In this document: in pieces, positions 10,261 through 20,241 of the stretch
Layout of the letters: each line of letters opens with the position of its first letter
How positions within the stretch are numbered: the stretch's first letter is position 1
Source of the DNA: Diacronema lutheri
Taxonomy: Eukaryota > Haptophyta > Pavlovophyceae > Pavlovales > Pavlovaceae
NCBI GenBank assembly: GCA_019448385.1
Contig: JAGTXO010000007.1
Location: 1,116,001-1,180,000 of the forward strand
Direction of reading: 5' to 3'
Length of the DNA: 64,000 nt
The notes under the pieces: model-generated
The model's input: only the letters and a program-made list of their open reading frames with translations
Told to the model about the DNA's origin: nothing
Databases searched by the model: none
Position numbers and translations under genes: made by a program

Positions 10261-13200
10261 TCACTGACTCAGCCGGCGCGCGCTCGTCAACGGTCGTTCG
10301 GCCTCCCAAAGCAAGTCGCCGCGCAGCAGCCCGCTCGGCGGCGCGCGCGCGGCGCGCAGCCTGCGCGACGCGCCCGCGCGGCCATGCGAAAGCGGCCCCG
10401 GCGTGCCGCCGCTGGTCCCGAGCGCGCGCCGGGTCGGCGACGAGCAGATTGGCCCGGGCGTCGCGACCTCGGCGACGGCCGCATGCGCACTCGCGCCGAG
10501 CGAGAGCGCGGCGCGAGGCCGGCCGCTGGTGGCAGCCGCGGGCGACGCGGCAACGCGGTGCTGCGCGAACGACGCGCCGGCCGTCCCGGCCGCGGCCGTG
10601 CGCACCTCGTCGAGCTCGCGGCGCGCCGCGCGCAGCGCCGCCGCGGTGCGCGCCTCGGCCGCCTCGGCGCGCGCGCGCGCCTCCTCCGCCGCGGCCGCGG
10701 CGGCGCGCGCCTCGTGGAGCTCGCGCGCGCGCGCATCGAGCGCGGCGCGCAAGCGATCGCGGTCGGCGGCGGCCGCCGCCGCCGCCTCGGCGGCGGCAAG
10801 CGCGGCCGCGCCGCGTGCGCCGTCGGCGGCCGTCGTGGCGGCGAGCGCGCCGCGCCGCACACCGCGTGCCGCGGCGTCGCGCGCGAGCGCCTCGGCATCG
10901 GCGAGCTCGGCGCGGAGCGCGCGCAGCGCGGCGGCGGAGGCCTTCGCGTCGGCCGACGCCGCGTCGGCGCGCGCGCGCTCGCGGCTGAGCGCCGCGCGTG
11001 CCTCGCCCTCCGCCGCGCGTGCGCCGTCTGCCGCGCAGCGCGCCGCATCGGCCGCGGCGCTCGCGGCCGCCATGGCCGCGATCGCGTCGGCGCGCGCGCG
11101 CTCGGCGGCGGCGACGGCGCGCTCCGCCTCGGCCGCGCGCGTTGCGTCGGCAGCGCGCGCGTCGCGCTCGCGCGCGGCCTCGGCGCGCGCGGCGTCGACG
11201 GTGGCCGCCGCGGCGGCAAGCGCGTCCGCCGCGCGGCGCGCGTCGTCGCGCGCGCCGTCCGCGTCGCGCGCGCGCGCGGCGGCGTGCGCGCGCGCGTCCG
11301 CCACCTCGGCGCGAGCCGACGCCGCGTCGGCCGCGGCGCCCTCCGCCGCGGCCTCGGCGCGCGCGCGCGCGGCCTCGGCGTTGGCCGCGCGCGTCGCCTC
11401 GCGCCGCGCATCGGCTGCGGCCGCGTCCGCGTCCGCACGCGCCGCGTCCGCGGCCGCGCCGGCATCGCGCTCGCGCGCGCGCGCACGCGCGAGCTCGGCC
11501 GCAGCGGCGGCGCGCGCGGCGGACGCGGCCTCGGCCGCCGCGGCGTGCTCGCCCGCGCCCGCGCCAGCCGCGGCCGCCGCTGCGCGCGCGCCGGCGAGCG
11601 CCGCCTCCGCCGCGTCTGCGCGCGCGCGCTCGGCGGCGACGATGGCCGCCGACTCTGACGCCGCGACGCGCGCGCGCGCGGCCGCCGCGCCGAGCGCGGC
11701 CTCCGCCTCGTCCGCGCGCTCGAGCGCGGCGGCGAGCTCGCGCTGCGCGTGCGCGCGCCCCTTGCGCGCACCGCGCGCGTCCGCCGTCGCGGTCGCCTCG
11801 CGCGCCGCCGCCTCGTCGGCCGCGTCGGTCGCGGTGGCGAGGCGCGCGCGCAGCGCGACGAGCTCAGCCATGGCCGACGCGCGGGCGGGCGATGGTTGCC
11901 GCTGGGGAGGCGGCCGTCGCTCGTCGCGCAGCGCGCCGAGCTCACGCCGCGCTTCGGCAAGCGCCGCGCGCGCCGAGCGCGCGTCGGCGAGAGTGTCGGC
12001 TGCCGCCGCGGCCGCTTCGCGTGCCGCCGCCTCCGCCGCCTCCGCGCGCGCGCGCATCGTCGTGAGCTCGGCGGAGGCGGCGAGGCCCGCCGCCGCGCTC
12101 GCACGCACGGGCGACGCGGAGGCGGCGGACGCGGCGGGCGAGCGCGCGCTCGCCGCGGCGGCGTCAAGCAGTCGGCGCTCGAGCCCATCGGCGCGCTCGC
12201 GCTGCTGCGCGCACGCCGTCACCGCCAAGAGCGCGGCCGCGTCGGCGGCGGCGGCGCGCTGCTCGGCGGCAGCCTCTGCGGCCTCGGCGGCAGCCGCGGC
12301 GTGCGCCGCGTGCGTCGCTTCGGCTTCGCGCTGCGCATCGCGTGACGGCCGCGCGCGCTCGGTGGCAATCTCGGCGCGCGCCGCGGCCAGCTCGCGCGCA
12401 GCCGCGTCGAGCGCGCGCGCCCCCTCCGCGCGCGCGGCGTGCGTCTCCGCCTCCGCGGTGTGCACGCGCTCGTCGGCCGCGCGCAGCGCAGCGGCCGCGG
12501 CCGCGTCCGCGGCCGCCGCGCCGCGCCGCGCCTCGGCCAGCGCCGCGTCGAGCTCGGCCGCGCGCGCGGCCGCACTCGCCACCTCGCGCTCGGCCCTGTG
12601 CGCGCGCGACTCTGCGGCCGCCGCGCTCCCACGCGCGTCCTCCAGCGCCGCGTCGAGCTCGGCCGCGCGCGCGGCCGCGCGCGCCGCCGCGCGCGCACGC
12701 GCGTCCGCGCCCGCCGCATGGCCACGCGCCTCGGCCAGCGCTGCCTCGAGCTCGGCCGCGCGCGCCGCCGCGCGCGCCGTCGCGCCCTCCGCCTCGCGCG
12801 CGCGCGCGTCCGCGGCCGCGGCGCCGCCACGCGCCTCGGCCAGCGCTGCCTCGAGCTCGGCCCGTTTCGTCACTATGCCACCTGCGCGTGCGCCCGTCGC
12901 GCCACGCGCCTCGGCCAGCGCCGCCTCGAGCTCGGCCGCGCGCGCGGCCGCAGCACGCTCGGCGGCGGCAGTTGCCGCGCGCGCGGCCGCCGCCTCGCCG
13001 CGCTCGGTCGCGGCGGCGGCGAGCGCGGCGGCGCGCGCCTCGTGCGCGGCGGCGAGCTCGGCCGTCAGGGCCTCTACCTCGCGCTGCGCCTCTGGCAGGC
13101 GCGCCACATCGCGTAGCGCGGCGAGCGCGCCAGCAACGAGCCGCGAGCTCGCGTCCAAGCTGGCGGCCGCGCCGTCGGCGCCGGCAGCGGCAAGTAGCGC

Positions 13201-15600
13201 TGCGCGCAGCTCGGACAGCTGCGCCTGCGCGTCACCCGCGCGCAGCAGCTCGGCGCGCGCCGCCTTTGCGACCGCGTGCGCGCTGTCGGCACGCGCGGAG
13301 CTCCGCGCCGCGCCGTCGCGCGCCGACGCAGCGTCGCGCCTCGCGCGCTCGGCGGCAGTGGCGGACGCCTCGATCGCCGCGGCGGCCTCGGCGCGCGCCG
13401 CCTCCGCGCCGCGCCGCGCGCCGTCCGCCTCCGCGCGCGCGTCGACGAGCGCCGAGCGCAGCGCGGCGGCCGCGGCCTCGGCATCCGCCGCCGCCGCGGC
13501 CGCTTGCGCGAAGCGCGCGCCGATCGCAGCAACCGCGTCACGGTCGCGCCGCGCCTCTGCAAGCGCAGCCTCCGCCTCAGCTCGCGCGGCGTCCGCCTCG
13601 GCGCGCGCCGACGCAATCACCTCATGTACGCTGCGCCGGCTGACCGTGCCCGCTGCGCCCGGCGCGATCGCGTAATTGCCGCGCGCAGCTGCCGCGGCGG
13701 CCGCGGCCCACCCGCCCGCGCTCGACGGCCGCCGCGCGCGCGGCGCTTCGTCGTCGTCGCCGAGGCCCGAGCCGTCGATCCCGGCCGCCGTCGCCGCCGT
13801 CGCCGCCGACACGCGCCACGGCGCCGCGGCGCCCACGCGCACTGGCGGCCGCGGCGTCGGCTCCGCCGACGCGCCGCGCGGCACGGGCCGCGCGGCGGTG
13901 CGCGGCGCCTCCGCAGCGGCGGGCGCGCGACGGGGCGGCGTCGCGCCGTTTCGGCCACCGCCGCCGCCGCCGCCCGCGGCCGCGGCAACGGCGGCGGCGG
14001 TCGCGGCAAGCGTGCGCGCCGGCGCCGACCGTCGGCGCGCGCCTCCACGCGTGGCGTCGCCATCGTCGTCCACGGCGCGGCCGTCGTCGTCGTCCGCGCC
14101 GAGCGCCAGGCCAGCCAGCCCGCGCGCGTTCGCGCCCAACCCGAGCGAGTGCATGCGCACGGCACAAAAGGCGGCGCCATACTGCGCGGCGCGCTCGTGG
14201 CTGTATGTTTCCGAGAAGCTTCCGGGAAGCGCCGACGAGCGGCGAAGCTCGCGCGCGGCGCGGTCTATCGCGTCGCGCGTCCAACCGGCGGCGGAACCGT
14301 CGCCGGACACCGGACGCCCACCGGCGGCGGAACCGTCGTCGGACACCGGACGCCCACCGTAACGCAGCCGGCGCGCGCCCCTCGCCACGCTCGCGCCGCG
14401 CGGCGCGTCGTTGGCCGCGCCCCACTCGCCGTCGTCGCTGCGCTCGCTGCCTTCGTCGCCGCTCTCGCGCGCGGCCCACATGGCCTCGCGCGCGTCAGAC
14501 TGCTCGACCGCCGCCGTCTCCGCGCGCGCGCGCGCGTCCGCCTCGGCGCGCGCGAGCGCCGCGCGGAGCGCGCGCGGCGCGTCGGCGGGGAGCAGAGCGT
14601 GCGCGGTGCGGCCGTGGAGGTCACGCGCGCTCGCGTCGGCGCCGAGCGCGAGCAGCTCGAGCGCGGCACGGCTCTTGCCCCGCTCGCATGCGAGGAGCAG
14701 CGGGGTGCGCCCGTATGCGTCACGCACCTCCGTCGGCCGCTCGCCGCTGTCGTCGTCGTCGTCGCGCCTGCCGCCCGCTGCGCGCCCGCTCCCGCCCGCG
14801 CGCCCACCCGCGCCTCCGCCTCCGCCCCCGACCCCCCCTTCCTCCTCGCCGTACGCGGCGGCGTCGGCCGCGAGCTCGGCTGCGGTGTGCGGCCTTGCGA
14901 GGAGGCGAAGGCAGCCGATCGTCTCGGCGGCCGCGGCGACGTGCAGCGCGCACAGCCCACCGTCCTCATCGCTCGCGCGCACGCGCCGCGCCGCCGCCAC
15001 CTCGCGCGCAGGCCAAGCGAGCAGCGCGCGCAGCACCGCGGCATGTCCGCACAGCGCGGCGAGGTGCAGCGGCGTCGAGCCCGACGGCGTCACGGCGTCG
15101 AGCGCGGGCAGCGCGCGCGGCGTGCCGCTGTGTGCGGCGGCCGTACGCCTGCCATGCGCATCGCGTCGCGCCGCCGCCGCCGCCGCGCGCGCCGCGCGAG
15201 CAAACCACGCGGCGATCTCGACGCGATCGCAGACCGCCGCCACGTGCAAGCAATTAGAGCCGTCATCGTTGGCGGCATCGAGTGCGGCGCCGGCGGCGGC
15301 GAGCTCGTCGAGCGCTCCAACGCGCCCGCCCTTGCTTGCCCATAGCACCGGCCGCCAGCCGCCCGCGCTAGCCACGTCGGCGGCGGCGCGCGATCCGGCG
15401 GCGCGCGCGCGCTCGGCCGCGGTGGAACCCTCGGCGGCCGCGGCCGCGGCGGCCTCGGCGCCCGCCGCGCGAAGCAACCGGCGCAGCACGGGCACGTCAC
15501 CGCTCTCCGCCGCGTGGCACACGTGCTGCTCTAGCGACGTGCCCAGCGCGTCCACGCGCGCCAGCGTGTCCGCCCACATCGCGGTCGGCGATGCGGCCAT
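10261..15600 (-). CDS. Ankyrin-repeat protein with a very long alanine-rich coiled coil
   Basis: Intronless open frame of 1,779 residues from the ATG at 15600. The N-terminal 400 residues carry ankyrin repeats (WRPVLWASKGGRVGALDELA, DDGSNCLHVAAVCDRVEIAA, SGSTPLHLAALCGHAAVLRA, YGRTPLLLACERGKSRAALE). A Gly/Arg/Pro linker follows, then more than 1,000 residues dominated by Ala, Glu and Arg in heptad-like order, as in long coiled coils. The end is Ser/Pro-rich (PICSSPTRRALGTSGGTPGP) and ends RRLSQ. The frame is favoured over the long opposite-strand frames because only it contains recognisable ankyrin repeats and charged heptads. A cytoskeletal, basal-body or vesicle-tether role is plausible but not shown. 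The exceptional alanine content partly reflects the GC-rich genome. Confidence 0.7.
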   Translation of the reverse strand: MAASPTAMWADTLARVDALGTSLEQHVCHAAESGDVPVLRRLLRAAGAEAAAAAAAEGSTAAERARAAGSRAAADVASAGGWRPVLWASKGGRVGALDELAAAGAALDAANDDGSNCLHVAAVCDRVEIAAWFARAARAAAAAARRDAHGRRTAAAHSGTPRALPALDAVTPSGSTPLHLAALCGHAAVLRALLAWPAREVAAARRVRASDEDGGLCALHVAAAAETIGCLRLLARPHTAAELAADAAAYGEEEGGVGGGGGGAGGRAGGSGRAAGGRRDDDDDSGERPTEVRDAYGRTPLLLACERGKSRAALELLALGADASARDLHGRTAHALLPADAPRALRAALARAEADARARAETAAVEQSDAREAMWAARESGDEGSERSDDGEWGAANDAPRGASVARGARRLRYGGRPVSDDGSAAGGRPVSGDGSAAGWTRDAIDRAARELRRSSALPGSFSETYSHERAAQYGAAFCAVRMHSLGLGANARGLAGLALGADDDDGRAVDDDGDATRGGARRRSAPARTLAATAAAVAAAAGGGGGGGRNGATPPRRAPAAAEAPRTAARPVPRGASAEPTPRPPVRVGAAAPWRVSAATAATAAGIDGSGLGDDDEAPRARRPSSAGGWAAAAAAAARGNYAIAPGAAGTVSRRSVHEVIASARAEADAARAEAEAALAEARRDRDAVAAIGARFAQAAAAAADAEAAAAALRSALVDARAEADGARRGAEAARAEAAAAIEASATAAERARRDAASARDGAARSSARADSAHAVAKAARAELLRAGDAQAQLSELRAALLAAAGADGAAASLDASSRLVAGALAALRDVARLPEAQREVEALTAELAAAHEARAAALAAAATERGEAAAARAATAAAERAAAARAAELEAALAEARGATGARAGGIVTKRAELEAALAEARGGAAAADARAREAEGATARAAARAAELEAALAEARGHAAGADARARAAARAAARAAELDAALEDARGSAAAAESRAHRAEREVASAAARAAELDAALAEARRGAAAADAAAAAALRAADERVHTAEAETHAARAEGARALDAAARELAAARAEIATERARPSRDAQREAEATHAAHAAAAAEAAEAAAEQRAAAADAAALLAVTACAQQRERADGLERRLLDAAAASARSPAASAASASPVRASAAAGLAASAELTTMRARAEAAEAAAREAAAAAADTLADARSARAALAEARRELGALRDERRPPPQRQPSPARASAMAELVALRARLATATDAADEAAAREATATADARGARKGRAHAQRELAAALERADEAEAALGAAAARARVAASESAAIVAAERARADAAEAALAGARAAAAAAGAGAGEHAAAAEAASAARAAAAAELARARARERDAGAAADAARADADAAAADARREATRAANAEAARARAEAAAEGAAADAASARAEVADARAHAAARARDADGARDDARRAADALAAAAATVDAARAEAARERDARAADATRAAEAERAVAAAERARADAIAAMAAASAAADAARCAADGARAAEGEARAALSRERARADAASADAKASAAALRALRAELADAEALARDAAARGVRRGALAATTAADGARGAAALAAAEAAAAAAADRDRLRAALDARARELHEARAAAAAAEEARARAEAAEARTAAALRAARRELDEVRTAAAGTAGASFAQHRVAASPAAATSGRPRAALSLGASAHAAVAEVATPGPICSSPTRRALGTSGGTPGPLSHGRAGASRRLRAARAPPSGLLRGDLLWEAERPLTSARRLSQ

Positions 15601-16161
15601 GCCGGCCGGGGCCGACGACTTTGAAAGGCTTTGCCGCCTGACCCGGCATCGGTCGAGGGGGGCGGCAGAATTGAGAATTTCACTTTTATTATGATCAGTC
15701 GGAGTCAGACTGTCAGAGTCAGATTCTGCGCGTCGCCGTCCGTCCATTTCGGCGCCTGTCGTTTTGCTCTCGGGCGCAATCTCTGCCTGCGCGGCCGCAC
15801 ACGCAGCGCGCATCCGTCGACGGCGAGTAGCGGCTGCACGATACAACGCGCGGCACATGCACGAATGGCTGCGGCTGCAGCCGCAGCCGCAGCCGCGGCC
15901 GGACGATGGCACAGCCGCATCTTTTGGGCGGGTGCGGCCAGTTCGAGATGATGCAGGGTCTTCACGCGGTGGGCTGCCCGTGGGCGCATGAGGGCCTGCT
16001 CGTGACCACGCGATTCGCGGGGAGCGCCGAGCTGCGCGTTGCAAGCTGCGCGTTGCAAGCTGCGCGTTTGGCTCGTGCGCGCGGCGACCTGAGCCGTCGG
16101 CGGGCTTCGCAACCCCGTGCACCGCTCGAGGTCAGAGCGCTGAGGTCATGGCGGTGATAGC

Positions 16162-16213
16162 GAGGAACGGCGAGCGAGTCGAAACTCGAGGAACGGCGAA
16201 CGAGTCGAAACTC
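16162..16213. repeat. 26-bp tandem duplication
   Basis: Two adjacent 26-bp copies (16162-16187 and 16188-16213) with one difference, followed by the start of a third. The unit itself contains gagtcgaaactc, an imperfect palindrome. Confidence 0.85.
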
Positions 16214-16305
16214 GGGAACGACCCATCCAAGAAAAACGCGTGGCAACCGTGGTCAGCGTCGACTCCAAATCCGACCTCGCCATCAAGCAATCCGGACGCA
16301 TTTCC

Positions 16306-16337
16306 CGTTAGTATATTTTCATTTAAGTATACTAACG
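16306..16337. repeat. 10-bp perfect inverted repeat in an AT-rich island
   Basis: Arms cgttagtata (16306-16315) and tatactaacg (16328-16337) pair perfectly around a 12-base AT-rich loop. It stands out in a region above 70% GC and lies between divergent genes, so it could be a hairpin or a dyad binding site. Confidence 0.8.
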
Positions 16338-16912
16338 ACGCTTTCCGACGGGTCAGGAAGTGCGGGGTCAGGAAGTGCGCAGCGAGGCGCCAGGCGGAGC
16401 AGGCCCAAAGGCCCACTCGCGCCTAGCCACCGCGCGCCGCCGCCCGCGCGCCGCCGCACCGGTGGCCGCCGTCAATCACACCACCGGCCGACGCGCACGC
16501 GCACGCCGAGGCCCGAAGATCGTCGGCGACGACCGCCACCCCCGAGCCGCCGCCTGCCACGTCGCCAAGCCGCCCGCCGCCGCTGCAGAGCGCGACGCCC
16601 GCCGCCAGCGAGCCGCCGCCCTCCCCGCCGCGTCGCAGCCCCCTGCCGCCGCCGCGAAGCGTACCGCCACCCGCCGCCAGCGTGGCAAGCGCCGCGATGC
16701 TGGCCGCGTGGCCGCGCACGCGCGCCCCGCCATCCCCAAACCCACCGACCGGGGCGAAAAGTACGTTGTTCGCGGTGCCGGCGCAGTCGATGGGCAGGGG
16801 CGGCGGGGCGCGCGGAGCGCGGCCAGCAGAGCGCGAGGGCGCAGCCGTCGCGAGCGAAGGTTTCGTCGTAGAGAAGGCCACGCCGCCGTCGCTCGTGGTA
16901 CCTCCGTTCAGC

Positions 16913-19900
16913 ATGGAGCACAAGCGCAGACGCGTGCGCGGACAACACGAGATCGATGTGGAGGACATCGCGGCGGATCCGCGGCCGGGCATGGCGGCGC
17001 CCTCTTCCATCGCCTTCTCTGCTGACGACCGCCACGTCGGCTACCTCATCGCCCAGTCCGGCTCGCGCGAGCAGGTGCTGCTGTGCAACGAGATCGGCGA
17101 CGACGGACGCCTCTCGCCCGCCCAGCCCTTTGTGCGGCAGGCGCTCGCGCCGTCGGGGGGCGAGGAGAGCCTGACGCTCGAGGAGCGCATGCGTCGCGAG
17201 CGCACGCGCTCGTGGGGCCACGGCGTCACCTCCTTCGCGTGGGGCGCGAGCAGCACGTGCGTGCTGCTGCAGGCGGGCGGCGCGGTCTTCGTGCAGCGCG
17301 GCGCCGACGGCGAGCTGCAGCTGCTCGTGGGCGGCGGCGGCGAGGGCGAAGGCGGCACGCGCGAGCCGGTGCTCGACCCAAAGCTCTCGCCCGACGAGCG
17401 CTTCCTCGCCTTCGTCCGCAGCTCCGAGCTTTGTGTGCTCGAGCTGCCGCGACCGGCTGCGGGCGCGACTGCCGCCGAGCCGGTCGTGCCGGGCGATGCG
17501 GGCCGCGCGCCGCCGGCAGCCGGGCGGCGCACACGCAAGTCGGCGGGCACACCTGCCGCGTTCGCCCCTCCCGTGCCCGGCGCCGCCACCTCATCTTCCG
17601 AGGCGCCGCCCAACACGGCCGCACAGCCGACGCAGCTCACGCATGGCGCATCGGCGACCATCTCGCACGGCCTCGCCGACTTTTGCGCGCAGGAGGAGAT
17701 GCACCGGTTTGAGGGGTACTGGTGGTCGCCCGACTCGCACTGGATTGCCTTCCAGGTCCGCGCGCGCCTCACCGCGCCGCTCGCCGCCGCTGCGCGCGCG
17801 GCGAGCGCACGTACCCACATACCTCGCGCGCGCTCGCGCGCGCTCCACCCGCCCTCCGCGCGCGCGCGCGCGCCGCCGCCGCCCGCAGGAGACGGACGAG
17901 GGCTCGATCCGCGAGTTCACTATCGTGCACCACTCGGAGGCCAGCGCGCTCGCGCGCGAGACGCATCGCTACCCGTTCGCCGGTGGCTCGAACGCGAGCG
18001 TGCGCATCGGCGTCGTGCGCGCGCAGCCCGGCCGCGCGCACGCGGCGGCCGAGCCGCTCTGGCTCGATCTGGGCATCGCGGACAGCGCGTGGACGACGGG
18101 CACGTGGGCGAGCGGCGAGGCGCGCGAGAGCGACGAGGCCGACCAGCCCGCGCAGCAAGGCACGGAGGCGCGCTCGGCGCCGGCCGGCGGCGCCGAGCGC
18201 GGCACGCACGCGCTCGGCGCGGGCGCGCGCGCGCCCCCCGACGATGTGGGCGGCGCGGGCGGCTCGGCGCGCGCGGCGGCGGGATTTGGCCGGTACGGCT
18301 CGTCCGGCCACGAGCGCTTCGCCGACGGGTACGTCGCCGACGTGCGCTGGGCAGGCGAGGGCGGCGCGGGTGGCCACGACGACTCGTCCGCGCTGTTCGC
18401 CATCGTGCAGGACCGGAGGCAGCACATCCTTCGGCTGCTGCGCTTTGCGCCGCCAGGCGCGCGCGGCGAGTGGCGCGCCGAGCCGGGCGCGCGCGGCGCG
18501 CATGCCGTGCTGCTCGGCACGGTGCTCATCCACGAGGTCTCGGACGCGTGGACAAATCTCAACACATGCCTCCGACAGCTCCCGGGCGGCGCGCTCGCGT
18601 GGGCGAGTGAGCGCACGGGCTTTTTACACCTCTTCGCCTACTCGCAACAGGGCGAATGCATTGCGCCGCTCACGCGCGGCGAGTGGGTCGTCGACGCGCT
18701 GCTCGGCGCCACCGCCGGCGCGGGCGGCGGCGCGGGCGGCAGCGCGGGCGGCGGCGCGGGCGACGGCGCAGGCGGTGGCGGCGAGGCGGCGGAGTGCGCG
18801 CGCATCTTCTTCACAGCGTCCCTCGGTGACGCTCGGCAGAAGAACCTCTTCTCCGCGCCCGTGCTCGCGCGTGCCGCACGCGGCGGCGGCGACGCACCCG
18901 TGCCGCCCGCGCCCACGCGGCTGACGCACGACGACGGGTGGCACGAGGTGGTATTGTCGCGCTCTTGCAAGGTGTTCGTGGACGTCTTCTGCTCCGTCGA
19001 TCAGCCGTACAGGGTGACACTGCACTCGCTCTCGGACGGGAGCAAACTGGGCACGCTCTACCAGAATGCTGACCCGCGCCTCTCGACCCTCACGCTGCCC
19101 GCGCCGCGCCTCATCACGCTGCGCAACCGGCACGGCGTCGCGCTGCACGGCGCGCTGTACGAGCCGCGCGCCTCGTTCGCGCGCCCGCGGCCGCTCATCG
19201 TCTCGTGCTACGGCGGGCCCGACATCCAGATCGCGTCGAACATGTGGGGCCTCACCGGCGCGATGCGCGAGCAGTACTTTGCGCAGGCGCGACGCCATGC
19301 GCGCGCGCGCGCGCGCGCGCGAGGCGCGCGAGGCCAGCCGGACGACGGCGGGCTGCGCCGAGCCGCCGCCGCGCGCCAGCCGGCTCGCGCCTGCCTCAGC
19401 GTCTGCCTCAGAGCGTTGAGTGCGCGCGCGCCATGTTCCCCGCCCGCCTCGCGCGCAGGAGGGCTACGTCGTCCTTCGCCTCGACGGTCGAGGCTCCGCG
19501 CGGCGCGGCAAGGCGTTCGAGCTGCCCCTCTACCGCAACATGGGTGAGGCGGAGGTGGAGGACCAGGCGGACGGCGTGCGCCACCTGATCGCGCAGGGCC
19601 TCGTTGATGCGAGCCGCGTCGGCGTGATCGGCTGGAGCTACGGCGGCTACCTCGCGCTCCTTTGCCTCGCGCGCGCGCCCGACGTCTTCCACGCGGCCGT
19701 CGCGGGCGCTCCCGTCACGCATTGGGAAGGCTACGACACACACTACACCGAGCGGTACATGGGCCTGCCACGTGAGAACCCGGCGGGGTACACGCGCTCG
19801 TCTGTGCTTACGCACACCGACTCGATCGCCGACTCAGCGCGGCTGCTGCTCGTGCACGGGTTGCTCGACGAGAACGTGCACTTCCGGCACACGGCGCGGC

Positions 19901-20052
19901 TGATCGACGAGCTGATCAAAAGCCGGAAGCGGTACGAGCTGCTCATCTTCCCGAATGAGCGGCACACGCCGCGCCGCCACTCGGACCGCGTCTTCCTCGA
20001 GGAGCGCATCTTCGACTTCTTCCAGAGCGCGCTCGCCGCCGTCGCGCGGTGA
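16913..20052 (+). CDS. Dipeptidyl peptidase of the S9B family, DPP8/9-like
   Basis: Serine peptidase removing N-terminal dipeptides, typically after Pro. Predicted exons 16913-17755, 17889-19286 and 19459-20052, all phase 0; 944 residues, the size expected for DPP8/9. The N-terminal propeller carries the family's double-glutamate motif ([19 protein letters not shown]) that binds the substrate amino group. The C-terminal alpha/beta hydrolase has GWSYGG (nucleophile S807), LLDENVHF (D884) and NERHTPR (H916). There is no signal or anchor near the start, pointing to a cytosolic enzyme as in DPP8/9. The second intron uses a GC donor (CAG then GCGCGA). Insertions rich in Gly and Ala interrupt the propeller. 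An earlier in-frame ATG at 16682 would add 77 low-complexity residues and cannot be excluded. Confidence 0.9.
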
Positions 20053-20090
20053 AGCGCCGTCGCGCGGCGAAGCGCCGTCGTGCAGCGAAG
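20035..20090. repeat. 18-bp unit triplicated across a stop codon
   Basis: Three near-identical 18-bp units (core gcgccgtcgcgcgg plus tgaa or cgaa) run from the last codons of the peptidase gene into its 3' flank. The stop TGA corresponds to CGA in the later copies. Confidence 0.75.
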
Positions 20091-20153
20091 CGGCCGGAGA
20101 AGGGAAGCGTCCTGCAGATAAAAGGGCAAAGGGCAGGCCACCAAAGATTCAGC

Positions 20154-20237
20154 ATGGCGGCCAATCAGGAAAAGGACCTCAAAAGATTTGAATCTTTGTG
20201 GCGCACCCCGAGCAGTTCTGACCAGTACGGGGGGTGA
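20154..20237 (+). other. 27-codon upstream open reading frame
   Basis: ATG at 20154 opens a 27-residue frame (begins MAANQEKDLKRFESLWRTPS) whose TGA at 20235-20237 ends four bases before the ATG of the next gene. Its codons are far less GC-rich than the neighbouring genes. It could be a regulatory uORF, the first exon of an alternative transcript, or chance. A CCAATCA sequence and a GATAAAAG sequence lie in the same short interval. Confidence 0.4.
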
Positions 20238-20241
20238 GGCC

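Larger units (their letters stand above)
15601..16912. other. 1.3-kb intergenic region with local AT-rich islands and short tandem repeats
   Basis: No gene is convincing here. It lies between two divergent genes and should hold both promoters. Features: an AT-richer patch near 15660-15720 just upstream of the ankyrin gene; a 14-bp unit repeated about 2.7 times near 16029-16068; a 26-bp tandem duplication at 16162-16213; an inverted repeat at 16306-16337; and an Arg/Ala-rich stretch after 16430 that is open on both strands. The downstream peptidase could begin at an earlier in-frame ATG at 16682. Confidence 0.6.

Noticed and set aside
10384-13675. 1,090-residue Ala/Ser-rich plus-strand frame
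   Set aside because: Antisense shadow of the ankyrin/coiled-coil gene; no stops arise because of the GC bias.
16423-17010. Gly-rich minus-strand frame opposite the peptidase 5' region
   Set aside because: It overlaps the peptidase N-terminus, has no recognisable domain and reads as low-complexity shadow.
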